A stretch of 64,000 bases of DNA from Desulforhopalus vacuolatus (lineage in GTDB: Bacteria > Desulfobacterota > Desulfobulbia > Desulfobulbales > Desulfocapsaceae): contig NZ_JAFFPZ010000007.1 of assembly GCF_016918505.1 (NCBI RefSeq), positions 1 to 64,000 of the forward strand, read 5' to 3'. Shown piece by piece: positions 1 to 8,022 of the stretch. Made by a program: the position numbers and the translations under genes. The notes beneath the pieces were generated by a model, which saw only the letters and a list, made by a program, of their open reading frames with translations, had not been told where the DNA came from and did no database searches. Every line of letters begins with the position of its first letter. Position 1 is the stretch's first letter.

Positions 1-210
1 CAGTTTGGGCCATTTTTCGTCTGTGGCTTTTTATAGTTTCTTTTATGTGACGGGACATTGCAGCCTCCTTGTAAGGTTTTAATATTGCTTACAAAAAGAC
101 GATTACAATCGCATCGATATGTCAAGGGAAATTTTACCTTAACTTCTGAAATGTTTACGAAGACTTTTTTTAAAAACTACGCTATTGCTGGGTTTCAGGG
201 GTGCCCGGGA

Positions 211-372
211 ATCGCTGAAGATGAGAAGATTATAGCCACACCAACCCTCATTAAGACTCTTCCTGAACCATTGCGCAGGGTAATTGGAGACCTCTCCAAC
301 AATGAGAAAGTTTTACTCGGTTTAGATTTAAAACCAATTCATTCAAAAGATTTTAAGGAAAAGAATAAATGA
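211..372 (+). pseudogene. kaiB: kaiB remnant (C-terminal half only)
   Basis: The reading frame open from 58 to 372 ends in about 52 residues that read as the C-terminal half of Kai[20 protein letters not shown], then [19 protein letters not shown]. The conserved N-terminal strand-helix half of KaiB, which normally starts with a thioredoxin-like 'LxLYVAG' segment, is absent. The first ~51 codons of the frame do not resemble it. Homology starts abruptly at about 211, directly after a 33-bp stretch that recurs at 45524-45556. The 3' end overlaps the kaiC remnant by 4 nt (ATGA), the usual kaiBC coupling, so this was once an operon. A functional fold is unlikely. The identification rests on motif recognition. 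Confidence 0.85.
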
Positions 373-566
373 CTCAGATAGTAGAAAAAATATCCACAGA
401 CATTCCTGGGTTTGACGCCATATCTATGGGAGGTTTACCCAGGGGGAGAACCACATTAATTGCGGGGACCTCCGGCAGCCCCTTCTCAAACATCAATGGA
501 ATTCTGTCTGGAAATGCCATACATTCTCTACCAAAAGAAATAGATCGCCTGGATAATCTTTTCTAG
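369..566 (+). pseudogene. kaiC: kaiC remnant with large internal in-frame deletion
   Basis: A 65-codon frame. Residues 1-34 match the KaiC N-terminus (IPGFDAISMGGLPRGRTTL, then IAGTSGS) and stop just before the Walker A lysine. Residues 36-65 match the extreme C-terminus of proteobacterial KaiC (PFSNINGILSG, EIDRLDNLF). Intact KaiC is about 500-570 residues with two RecA-like ATPase domains, so roughly 1.4-1.5 kb has been lost in frame. Both ATP sites and the phosphorylated Ser/Thr of CII are gone, so neither clock ATPase nor kinase activity is possible. It directly follows kaiB and precedes a PAS/GGDEF gene, in the position where KaiBC loci often carry sensory kinases. Confidence 0.87.
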
Positions 567-639
567 TCTCCAATTAATACCTTGACAAGATAAGAGAGGA
601 GAAGAGAGGAGAGGAGATATGAAAAGAGGATGAATAGAG

Positions 640-2034
640 ATGTCAAAATTAAATATTTTACATTTATTATCTTATTCCAAAAAGTACGTAGTGACACTAC
701 TTCATAGATGTACTACGCATTACAAACAGCGACATAGAATTGGTTTTTTACCAAAAGATCTATCAAAGAATACGTTTGAATCCTATGAAAAAATCAAACT
801 TTATGACCTAAAAAATGAATTAAGAAGGAGTGAATCACGATTCAACATATTGGTGAGTCAAATTGCAGAGTGTGTCTGGGAAACTGACGCTGAGGGTTAC
901 TATACCTACATTAGTCCACAAATATTTAATATACTGGGTTACCGTCCAGAAAAAATTCTGGGAATGAGAACCTTTGAATTAATGTCAGAGCAAGAAAAAA
1001 ATCATATAATTCCTGTATTTAAAGAAATTTCTAACAACAGGAATTCCTTCGATCAGATATCATGGACATGCCTGCATAAAGAAGGAAATCCTGTCTTTCT
1101 TAAATCCAGTGGATCCCCAAAATATAGCAATAATGGTCTCTTTATTGGTTTTCAGGGTATAACAAACGAAGTACACATTCAAGAACATCTAAAACTGGAA
1201 ATTGAGAATCATGAGCAGTTTAAGAATCTTTTTGAGCAGTGTGCAGATGGTATCATGGTTCTTGATTCTGAAGGCAATGTTCTTGAAGCAAATGAAGGTG
1301 CACTCTTGAATTTGAACCGTTCTCGTGAACAGCTCATGGGCCAGCCCTTTGGCGTTCCTCTAGTAGGAGACGAGGTGACTGAAATTGATATCCTGAATAA
1401 GGATGGTAAAGTTAAAAATATCAGTATGCACTATGCCGATTTCACGTGGTATAATAATCCTGCATTTATGGTGACTTTATATGACTTTACGCAACGGAGA
1501 AAACGTGAAGAAGAGCTTATGGAAATTGCTCAGCACGACTCCCTGACAGGCTTACCTAACCGCCTGTTACTTTTAGACCGATTATTTCAGGCAACGGCCT
1601 TAACTCGGCGTGCAAACACTTTATTGGCTGTGTGTTACATCGATTTGGATGGATTCAAAGAGGTCAATGATTTCTTTGGACATGCAGGAGGTGATATAAT
1701 TCTCATCGAAGCGACAAAACGAATGCAGGCTGTATTGCGCGCTGGCGATACAGCTGCCAGAATCGGTGGCGATGAATTTGTAGTATTGATTGGGGGATTA
1801 AAAAGTAAAGAAAATTGTGATGTCGCAATCAAGCGTGTTGGTGATGCTATTGCGGCTCCTTATGATATTGATGGTCAGGAGCATAACGGCATTTCAGCAA
1901 GTATAGGTGTCACAATATATCCTGTTGACAATTCTACCCCTGCCACCCTGATTAACCATTCTGACCAGGCCATGTACTCAGCTAAACAGGCTGGCAAAAA
2001 ATGTATACGCTTTTATAATAAAAATTTACAATAA
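640..2034 (+). CDS. PAS-PAS-GGDEF diguanylate cyclase
   Basis: A 464-residue protein predicted to make cyclic di-GMP from GTP. A first PAS domain lies at about residues 65-180 (ESRFNILVSQIAECVWETDA; YTYISPQIFNILGY), a second at about 190-285, and a GGDEF domain at about 295-460. The signature is intact (RIGGDEFVVL), and an RxxD inhibitory site (RAGD) sits five residues upstream, which suggests product inhibition. There is no EAL domain and no clear membrane segment, so it is probably cytosolic. It follows the kaiBC wreck at a 73-nt distance and may originally have been its output partner (inference). The stop codon touches the left end of an intergenic repeat. An in-frame ATG at 640 is preceded by a purine-rich stretch that can serve as ribosome binding site. 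Confidence 0.9.
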   Translation: MSKLNILHLLSYSKKYVVTLLHRCTTHYKQRHRIGFLPKDLSKNTFESYEKIKLYDLKNELRRSESRFNILVSQIAECVWETDAEGYYTYISPQIFNILGYRPEKILGMRTFELMSEQEKNHIIPVFKEISNNRNSFDQISWTCLHKEGNPVFLKSSGSPKYSNNGLFIGFQGITNEVHIQEHLKLEIENHEQFKNLFEQCADGIMVLDSEGNVLEANEGALLNLNRSREQLMGQPFGVPLVGDEVTEIDILNKDGKVKNISMHYADFTWYNNPAFMVTLYDFTQRRKREEELMEIAQHDSLTGLPNRLLLLDRLFQATALTRRANTLLAVCYIDLDGFKEVNDFFGHAGGDIILIEATKRMQAVLRAGDTAARIGGDEFVVLIGGLKSKENCDVAIKRVGDAIAAPYDIDGQEHNGISASIGVTIYPVDNSTPATLINHSDQAMYSAKQAGKKCIRFYNKNLQ

Positions 2035-2682
2035 TACCATTCCTATTAAGTTGTGACTCATTTGGGGGCTCAATCGCGGTTGTATCTGCTCTTAATAATT
2101 CCGGGAATTACTACCAGTTTAGCCCACCAATGGTTGTGTAATTCCACTGTTATCGTTACGTTTCCCGTCACAGTGTACAGAACAACATCGCGGGAAACCA
2201 CCGCCGTGCCGATTTTCCATCAATGGTGATGAATCAATACAAAATGGAAATGGTATCAATGCCATTTTCACTTTGTATTGGCGAATGTAAAGGCAGGGAA
2301 ACGGGAGACAGGAGACAGGAGACGGGAGACAGGGAAAAGCAAAAGACAGGAAAGCAAAAGACTTTTTGCCAAAGGAAAGCTCTAAACATGCGAATAAAGG
2401 CAAAAGGTTTTAAAATTAAACAGGGAATTGTTACCAGTTTATTCCGTGCGTTACAAGTCATTCCACCGTTATCGTTACGTTTACCGTCATCGTGTAGACA
2501 AGGCATGCCTTGTCTCTACATCATCGCCGGAATCACTGTTGTACCAATTTTTCACCACTGATGATGAATGCCATCGTTATCACCATTGTGATCAATTTTA
2601 CATCCTATTTATTCATTCGTAACCGCCAAAAAAGATGTCTACGCAGTCTCGTTCTCTGGTTAATACAAAATGTAAATGGTAT
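2034..2682. repeat. MITE-like repeat, copy 1 (composite)
   Basis: Begins ATACCATTCCTATTAAGTTG directly on the stop codon of the upstream gene and ends TACAAAATGTAAATGGTAT. An internal boundary near 2250-2265 (AATGGTAT followed by a second ATGCCATT-type end) shows that two elements are joined. The second contains a purine heptamer array (GGGAGAC/AGGAGAC, 4 units, 2303-2330), a CATGCC hairpin at 2494-2519 and the shared segment TTCATTCGTAA. Small frames within it are repeat sequence, not genes. Confidence 0.85.
2494..2519. repeat. Near-perfect palindrome (hairpin module)
   Basis: Arms GTAGACAAGGC and GCCTTGTCTCTAC form a near-perfect inverted repeat. The same 26-bp sequence occurs at 7825-7850 inside repeat copy 2. 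It resembles in form the GTAGAGAC...GTCTCTAC hairpin repeats known from other bacteria such as filamentous cyanobacteria. Confidence 0.7.
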
Positions 2683-2743
2683 AATTCGTGTTTATCCGTG
2701 TCTTCCGTGGTTTATCAGGAGCATTAGAACAGACCTTAGAGTT

Positions 2744-3859
2744 TCACACCAGTTCAGCCATCACAATATTGGCAAAGGAATGTCCGGCCGGACTGAGCTT
2801 GAGATGGGTCGGAGTACGTTCGACAAGGCCCTGCTCCATCAGCTTCTGCAGCACCCCGCCATAATACTGACGGGGTTCGAGATGAAAACGGCACTGAAGT
2901 TCTGACAAATCCACCCCTTCCATCATGCGCAGTCCCATAATTACAGTCTCACGAAAGGAGGCCTCGCGATCGAGACTTTCCCGCTCCACGACTGCATCCT
3001 CCCCCGCTGTAATTTTCTCAATATAGTGCCACGGATTTTCCTCGCGCCGTTCCCTGCATCCCTGCACATAACTCACCGCCGCCGCCCCCGCAGCAAACCA
3101 TTCCTCATTGTGCCAGTAACGGATATTGTGCCGGCAACGGTATCCCGGAAGAGCATAGTTGGAGGTTTCATAGTGTTCAAAACCGGCTTCTGCCGTCACT
3201 CTGTTGACAAGGGAATCCATAGCAATAATATCCTCCTCACCCGGCAGGGTCAGCCGTCCGTTTTCAAGGGCTGTGAACAGCGGAGTTCCCTCCTCCGGGG
3301 TAAGCTGATAGAGGGAAATGTGCCGGGGATGAAGTTCAAGGGCACAGTGAAGAGAAAAATCAAAAGCCTGCGTATCCTGGTCAGGAAGGCCATACATCAG
3401 ATCAAGGCTGAGATTATCAAAGCCCGCGTCCCGGGCCATTCTGACGGCCTCGCGGGCCTCCTCCGCATTGTGGATACGGCCCAGGACGCGCAGCTCGTCA
3501 TCGTCAAAGGACTGGACGCCGAAGGAAATGCGGTTTACTCCCGCCAGCCGCAGACGCCGCAGGGATTCAAAAGAGACGGTACCGGGGTTGGCCTCCATGG
3601 ACACCTCTGCCTCTTCGGCAAAGGAGAAGTGCTGCCTGATAAAATCAAGCAGCTCACAGAGAAGATCTGTTGGCAGCGAAGTGGGAGTTCCACCGCCGAA
3701 AAAAAGCGTGGAGAGTTGTCTGCGGGGCAGGCGGCTCAGCTCCTCCAGCAGGGCTGTGCAATAGGGACGGTACAGCTCACGTGCCCCGGCCACCGAAGCA
3801 AAGGCGCAATAGCCGCACTTCTTTTCACAGAAAGGAATATGGATATAGAGCATGGTCAC
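2744..3859 (-). CDS. hemW: HemW-like radical SAM protein (heme chaperone family)
   Basis: A 371-residue radical SAM protein of the HemN/HemW family. Near the N-terminus it has the cluster-binding motif CEKKCGYCAF (C11, C15, C18). The CxxxCxxCxF form, rather than CxxxCxxCxC, is typical of HemW, which binds and transfers heme, not of the true oxygen-independent coproporphyrinogen oxidase HemN. The glycine-rich SAM motif FFGGGTPTSLP and the QSFDD motif are present, followed by the C-terminal HemW domain. The start overlaps the radC stop by 4 nt, so it is the last gene of the rdgC-like/gatB/radC operon. Length is normal for HemW. Expected to act in the cytosol. Confidence 0.88.
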   Translation of the reverse strand: MTMLYIHIPFCEKKCGYCAFASVAGARELYRPYCTALLEELSRLPRRQLSTLFFGGGTPTSLPTDLLCELLDFIRQHFSFAEEAEVSMEANPGTVSFESLRRLRLAGVNRISFGVQSFDDDELRVLGRIHNAEEAREAVRMARDAGFDNLSLDLMYGLPDQDTQAFDFSLHCALELHPRHISLYQLTPEEGTPLFTALENGRLTLPGEEDIIAMDSLVNRVTAEAGFEHYETSNYALPGYRCRHNIRYWHNEEWFAAGAAAVSYVQGCRERREENPWHYIEKITAGEDAVVERESLDREASFRETVIMGLRMMEGVDLSELQCRFHLEPRQYYGGVLQKLMEQGLVERTPTHLKLSPAGHSFANIVMAELV

Positions 3860-4593
3860 CCGTCGGAAAATTGATCCATGACAGCGCTGGAGCTGGCCTG
3901 CACCTTCTGCATCAGTCCGTTATCGGCAAAACTGTAGCTGCCGTCACCGATGATGATATGGTCAAGCAGCTGCAGCTCCATGCAGGAACAGAGGAAGTGC
4001 ATCGTTTTTGTCAGTTTGATATCCTGCGCTGAAGGCTGCAGGGAACCGGAGGGATGGTTGTGGGCAAGGATGATGGCCGCCGCGTGACGGTCCAGTGCCA
4101 GCTTGATCACCTCGCGGGGGTAGACGGCGTTGCGGTTGAGAGTCCCCTCTCCCATGGTCTCCGCATCGATGATGGCGTGGGCGGTATCAAGGAAGATCAC
4201 CTTAAAAATCTCCCGCTTGAGACCGCGCATCTCATGAGAGAGATAGTCGATAACGGCGGCGGAACTCTGCAGATACGTCCGACCGCGCACCCGGTCCCTG
4301 AGGTAGTGGGAAGCAACAACATGAATGAAACGCAGGGCGAAACTGTTCTTCGGCCCTATCCCCTTCACCTTCTCCAGCACCGGCAGGGGTGCATCAAGCA
4401 CAGAGGAGAAACTGCCCAGCTCTTTCAGCAATTCACGGGCAGGCTCCTTGCAGTCACTGCGCGGGGTGCCGAAGGTGAGCAGCAGCTCCAGCACCTCGGC
4501 ATCGCTGAACCCGTCCAGACCGTTCTCAAGGAAACGATCACGCAACCGGCCGCGATGTCCTTTACCCTTGTTTTGCCAATCCGTTTTTTCCAT
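3856..4593 (-). CDS. radC: RadC family JAB/MPN-domain protein
   Basis: A 245-residue protein of the RadC (UPF0758) family. The N-terminal third carries a helix-hairpin-helix-like segment (VLEKVKGIGPKNSFAL). The C-terminal half is a JAB/MPN metalloprotease-like domain with the family signature HNHPSGSLQPS and downstream D, which gives the zinc-binding H-x-H...D set. The biochemical role of RadC is unsettled; the older assignment to recombinational repair in E. coli has been questioned. It sits 42 nt downstream of gatB and overlaps hemW by 4 nt, so translational coupling is likely. Length is typical. Confidence 0.9.
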   Translation of the reverse strand: MEKTDWQNKGKGHRGRLRDRFLENGLDGFSDAEVLELLLTFGTPRSDCKEPARELLKELGSFSSVLDAPLPVLEKVKGIGPKNSFALRFIHVVASHYLRDRVRGRTYLQSSAAVIDYLSHEMRGLKREIFKVIFLDTAHAIIDAETMGEGTLNRNAVYPREVIKLALDRHAAAIILAHNHPSGSLQPSAQDIKLTKTMHFLCSCMELQLLDHIIIGDGSYSFADNGLMQKVQASSSAVMDQFSDG

Positions 4594-4635
4594 GGTTTCA
4601 CGTCATAGAGGCCGCCATACTGTTCTTCTGCTTTT

Positions 4636-6063
4636 TCATCCCTTATTGATAACCCTGGCAAACAGCTCATTGGCCATCTTCGGGTTCGCTTTTCCTTTTG
4701 TCTCTTTCATCAGCTGGCCAACAAAGTATCCCATGATCTTTGTCTTGCCGTTCCTGAAATCCTCGGCCTGTTCGGGGTTGGCGGCGACGATCTTCTCGAC
4801 AACAGCCTGCAGTTCCCCCATATCAGAGTTCTGCTCCAGTCCCTTCTCTTTGACAATGGCGACGGCATCCTTCCCGCTCTCCATCATCTCTACGAAGACG
4901 CTCTTGGCAATCTTGCCGCTGATGGTGTTCTTCTCAATCATCGCCAGCAGTTCGGCAAGACCGGCCGGGCTCACCCTGCAGCGTTCTATATCCTCACTGC
5001 CAAGTTCGCGGGAGAGTTCGGACATAATCCAGTTTGCCGCCTTTTTCGCCTGCGCCCCCACTTTCACCACTGCCTCAAAATAATCAGCCACGGGACGGTC
5101 GGCAGTAAGCCAGTCGGCATCATATTCAGACAGTTCATATTCGCTCATGAAGCGGGCTTTCCTGGCATCCGGCAGCTCCGGCAGACCGGCACGAACCTCC
5201 TCAATCCATTCCTCACTGATCTCCACCGGCACAAGATCCGGACAGGGAAAATAGCGGTAATCGTGGGCATCTTCCTTACCGCGCATTGATGCGGTAATCT
5301 GCTTGTCCGGGTCCCACAGCAGGGTTTCCTGGACGATTTTCTCGCCGTCGAGCAGCAGGTCACGCTGACGCCGCTGCTCATACTCCAGCGCCGCCTCAAC
5401 GTGGCGGAAGGAGTTCATATTCTTCAACTCGGTGCGGGTTCCCAGCTCCTGCTGTCCCACCGGCCGCAGGGAGATGTTCGCGTCGCAGCGAAAAGATCCC
5501 TCCTGCATGTTGCCATCGCATATATTGAGGTAGCGGACAATGGCGTGCAGCTTCTTGAGATAGGCCACCGCCTCCTGCGGACTGCGCATATCCGGTTCAG
5601 AAACAATTTCCAGCAGCGGCGTACCTGTACGGTTAAGATCCACATGGCTGACCGGCTCAACGGAATCGTGCACAAGCTTGCCGGCATCCTCTTCCATGTG
5701 GGCACGGGTAATGCCAATACGCCTGCTTTCACCATCCACCTCAATATCGAGAAAACCTTTGCCGACAATCGGCTTGTCGAACTGTGAGGTTTGATACCCT
5801 TTGGGCAGGTCGGGGTAGAAGTAGTTCTTCCGGGCAAACTGGTTGAACTGGTTGATTTTCGCCCCGGTGGCAAGCCCGAAACGGATTGCGAACTCTACCA
5901 CCTTCCTGTTCAGTACCGGCAGCACGCCCGGCATGCCAAGGCAAATTGGACAGGTATGAGTATTGGGGGCAGCGCCGAATTCGTTGGAACAGCCGCAGAA
6001 AATTTTCGTTTTGGTTTTCAGCTGGGCGTGAATCTCCAGGCCAATGACAGTTTCAAATTCCAT
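4636..6063 (-). CDS. gatB: Aspartyl/glutamyl-tRNA amidotransferase subunit B
   Basis: A 475-residue GatB. With GatA and GatC it converts misacylated Glu-tRNA(Gln) and/or Asp-tRNA(Asn) to Gln-tRNA and Asn-tRNA. It opens with [20 protein letters not shown] and has the cysteine-containing segment [21 protein letters not shown], the GatB signature [10 protein letters not shown], and a C-terminal GatB/YqeY tail domain ending near [11 protein letters not shown]. The size is exactly that of the family. The partner subunits gatC and gatA lie about 53 kb away in this window, so the complex is encoded at two loci. It lies in a minus-strand run with the rdgC-like gene upstream (82-nt and 36-nt gaps) and radC downstream. 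Confidence 0.96.
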   Translation of the reverse strand: MEFETVIGLEIHAQLKTKTKIFCGCSNEFGAAPNTHTCPICLGMPGVLPVLNRKVVEFAIRFGLATGAKINQFNQFARKNYFYPDLPKGYQTSQFDKPIVGKGFLDIEVDGESRRIGITRAHMEEDAGKLVHDSVEPVSHVDLNRTGTPLLEIVSEPDMRSPQEAVAYLKKLHAIVRYLNICDGNMQEGSFRCDANISLRPVGQQELGTRTELKNMNSFRHVEAALEYEQRRQRDLLLDGEKIVQETLLWDPDKQITASMRGKEDAHDYRYFPCPDLVPVEISEEWIEEVRAGLPELPDARKARFMSEYELSEYDADWLTADRPVADYFEAVVKVGAQAKKAANWIMSELSRELGSEDIERCRVSPAGLAELLAMIEKNTISGKIAKSVFVEMMESGKDAVAIVKEKGLEQNSDMGELQAVVEKIVAANPEQAEDFRNGKTKIMGYFVGQLMKETKGKANPKMANELFARVINKG

Positions 6064-6145
6064 TTCCTTCTCCTCTCTTCAAACTTTTCTGCGGCTTTAT
6101 TTCTTGATTATACATCTTCAGGCAGTGGTACCCTTTAGGTTTCCT

Positions 6146-6700
6146 TTAGTCAAACGTGACCACCTCGGCGTTCTTCTCCACCCACTCCCTGATCTTAATC
6201 AACTCGTCCCGCCATTCATCACCAAGGCGAAGATCAAGGAACATCTTGAAACACTGATTGACCGTTTTCGCCAACTCTTCAAGAAGGAAAATCCTCTCCA
6301 GCACCATCCCTTCCACCTCTTCGGGATTACTGCCGTCAGCCTCAGTCTCTTCCGTCTTCGGCAGGGCAACACTGCGATACTCCATCAAAGAACCGGAGAG
6401 AGTGACAGCAAATTCGTAGTCATTAAAACCGAAGGAGAGACGTGCGCTCTCCAGTTTTTTTCCCATGGCCAGGCCGGTACGCGCTTCGCGCAGCTCCGAC
6501 TGTTGTCCGGAGCAGGTAATCTTCTCCAGCGACTCTCCCTCTCCTGATTCCAGTGACATGTTTTTTTCAAAAGTGACACTGATATCGCCACGCTCCGGCA
6601 GAGCAATAGTACCACCGCGCTCGTCACTCTTGAACCAGAGCCAGGTGAGAAACTCCTGTCCAAGCCAACGTTTTTCCGCTATTAAATCGACTAAATCCAT
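6146..6700 (-). CDS. Conserved hypothetical protein, operon partner of RdgC-like gene
   Basis: A 184-residue soluble protein that I do not recognise as a named family. It starts MDLVDLIAEKRWLGQEFLTW, is rich in acidic residues and has no signal peptide or membrane segment. The C-terminal third (EEVEGMVLERIFLLEELAKT, then FKMFLDLRLGDEW) looks helical. It lies 36 nt downstream of the RdgC-like gene and 82 nt upstream of gatB on the same strand. The tight link to the RdgC-like gene suggests a shared function, perhaps in DNA metabolism, but nothing in the sequence shows this directly. Confidence 0.75.
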   Translation of the reverse strand: MDLVDLIAEKRWLGQEFLTWLWFKSDERGGTIALPERGDISVTFEKNMSLESGEGESLEKITCSGQQSELREARTGLAMGKKLESARLSFGFNDYEFAVTLSGSLMEYRSVALPKTEETEADGSNPEEVEGMVLERIFLLEELAKTVNQCFKMFLDLRLGDEWRDELIKIREWVEKNAEVVTFD

Positions 6701-6736
6701 TATTTTTCTCTCTTGTCAGCTGCTGTCGGTTCCGAC

Positions 6737-7342
6737 TCACACAAAAAGATCCGGTGAGGCATTCTCAAGTTTGATGATCTGCGCCTCGTCGAGCAGCGCC
6801 TCCGCTGTGGTATAGGGAATCTGCTGTTTGACCAGCAGGCCGAAGGTCTCCCGAAAGTGGTCTTCAAGCAGAGCCTGGGCTTTCTTGTTGGTGGAGAAAA
6901 AAAGAACCACCCCCTCACTCAGATTCCACGCCAGCTCATAGACAGCTGGAATCGGGATTGCCTTGCGCATCAGCTCCGATTGCACCCGCTCCTTTATTTC
7001 CACTCTGGTTGAGCGGGAGAGTTTGGGAAGCTGCTTCTCGAGACGCACCCGCTCCTCCTCTTTGATGATGCATTTCTTGAGGATCGCTGCAGAGACCTTG
7101 CGCTCATCGATGCGCAGACTGAGAGTGATATAGTCTCCCGCCACCCAGGAGGCATTCTTAAACTGTGAATCAAACATATTCTGTACCGACACCCAGCCGA
7201 GGGAAAACTCCTCGTAGTTGTCGTCAATATCCTCGAAACTATAGGTAATTATCCTGTCCAGCAGATACTCCAGCGAACTGTCGGGAAGCTCGCCCTCCAC
7301 TGAAAAGCGGACGAAACTTGCTGACCCTTTGAGCAAACCCAT
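6737..7342 (-). CDS. RdgC-like recombination-associated protein (short form)
   Basis: A 201-residue protein with the layout of the N-terminal RdgC region: MGLLKGSASFVRFSVEG, a conserved SLGWVS segment, a basic middle region (SRSTRVEIKERVQSELMRKA), then a hydrophobic strand (YELAWNLSEGVVLFFSTNKK) and LLEDHFRETFGL. E. coli RdgC (about 300 residues) forms a DNA-encircling dimer that modulates RecA. This version lacks the C-terminal part, as do short homologues in other Deltaproteobacteria (recollection). It is the first gene of the minus-strand run leading to hemW. The family call rests on motif order, not a database search. Confidence 0.7.
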   Translation of the reverse strand: MGLLKGSASFVRFSVEGELPDSSLEYLLDRIITYSFEDIDDNYEEFSLGWVSVQNMFDSQFKNASWVAGDYITLSLRIDERKVSAAILKKCIIKEEERVRLEKQLPKLSRSTRVEIKERVQSELMRKAIPIPAVYELAWNLSEGVVLFFSTNKKAQALLEDHFRETFGLLVKQQIPYTTAEALLDEAQIIKLENASPDLFV

Positions 7343-7681
7343 ACCTCAACTCCTGTGGAAAATATGAAAATACTGCAGCAGGCCGAAGCCCTTAATTTGA
7401 AGGTCTTTTTATATCACTCTTTGCCCTGATGGTAAAGAATTTCAGAGGAAGAGAAGAACCGCCAGCCCTCTCATTCCCTCTACAATCAGACTTTTGGGTA
7501 CCTTGAAAACTTATATTGACGGCGTCTGAGACCCGTTTCCTCACCGTAACCAGGCTGAATCTCTCTGCGGTGCAGCTCCGGCGGGCGGTACATATATCGA
7601 AATATTTTTCTTTTCCAGCCGTTACGGAATCTGCTGAAAAAACGAAATTTATGCGACTGTCGAGACCTTGAAAAGGAAAGT
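7343..7681. other. Gene-free stretch upstream of rdgC-like gene
   Basis: No convincing coding sequence on either strand. It presumably holds the promoter of the rdgC-like/gatB operon, but I see no confident -35/-10 pair. Two short CCTTGAAAA motifs (around 7500 and 7670) occur here and recur elsewhere in intergenic DNA of the window. Confidence 0.5.
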
Positions 7682-8022
7682 ATATCATTTCTATTAAGTT
7701 ATGCCTCCGTTTAAGGAGGCCCAATCCCTGTTGTATCTGCTCTTAATAATTCTGGGAACTGCTACCTGTTTATTCCATGCGTTACAAGTCATTCCACCGT
7801 TATTGTTACGTTTATCGTCACCGTGTAGACAAGGCATGCCTTGTCTCTACATCATCGCCGGAATCACTGTTGTGCCAATTTTTCACCAATGATGATGTAA
7901 GGTCACCGTTATCACCATTGCGATCAATTTTAGAAACATCCGTTGTGCTGGAGACGCCCAAATTGGTCGTCTCTACAAAGACCTTTTGCTTTTTCCTGTC
8001 TCCTGTCTCCTGTCCCCCGGTA
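7682..8022. repeat. MITE-like repeat, copy 2 (rearranged)
   Basis: Starts with a degenerate end (ATATCATTTCTATTAAGTTA) and shares long blocks with copy 1: TGTATCTGCTCTTAATAATT, TTACAAGTCATTCCACCGTT, and the 26-bp palindrome at 7825-7850. A second stem (GAGACG...CGTCTC, about 7951-7973) follows. It ends in the heptamer array in reverse orientation (CCTGTCT units), right against the stop codon of the helicase gene at 8023. Confidence 0.8.

Noticed and set aside
369-566. KaiC remnant as a genuine small KaiC-like protein
   Set aside because: The junction is inside the P-loop and both ATPase domains are lost; the residues before and after match the two ends of the full protein, which fits an internal deletion better.
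2223-2622. Small open frames inside the intergenic repeats (also at 7701-7892, 13724-13933, 46107-46349)
   Set aside because: They translate the repeat modules and the purine heptamer array, recur in several copies with different frames, and have no ribosome binding site or family resemblance.
2744-3859. HemN (oxygen-independent coproporphyrinogen III oxidase)
   Set aside because: The cluster motif is CxxxCxxCxF, not CxxxCxxCxC, and the protein is ~80 residues shorter than HemN, so HemW fits better.
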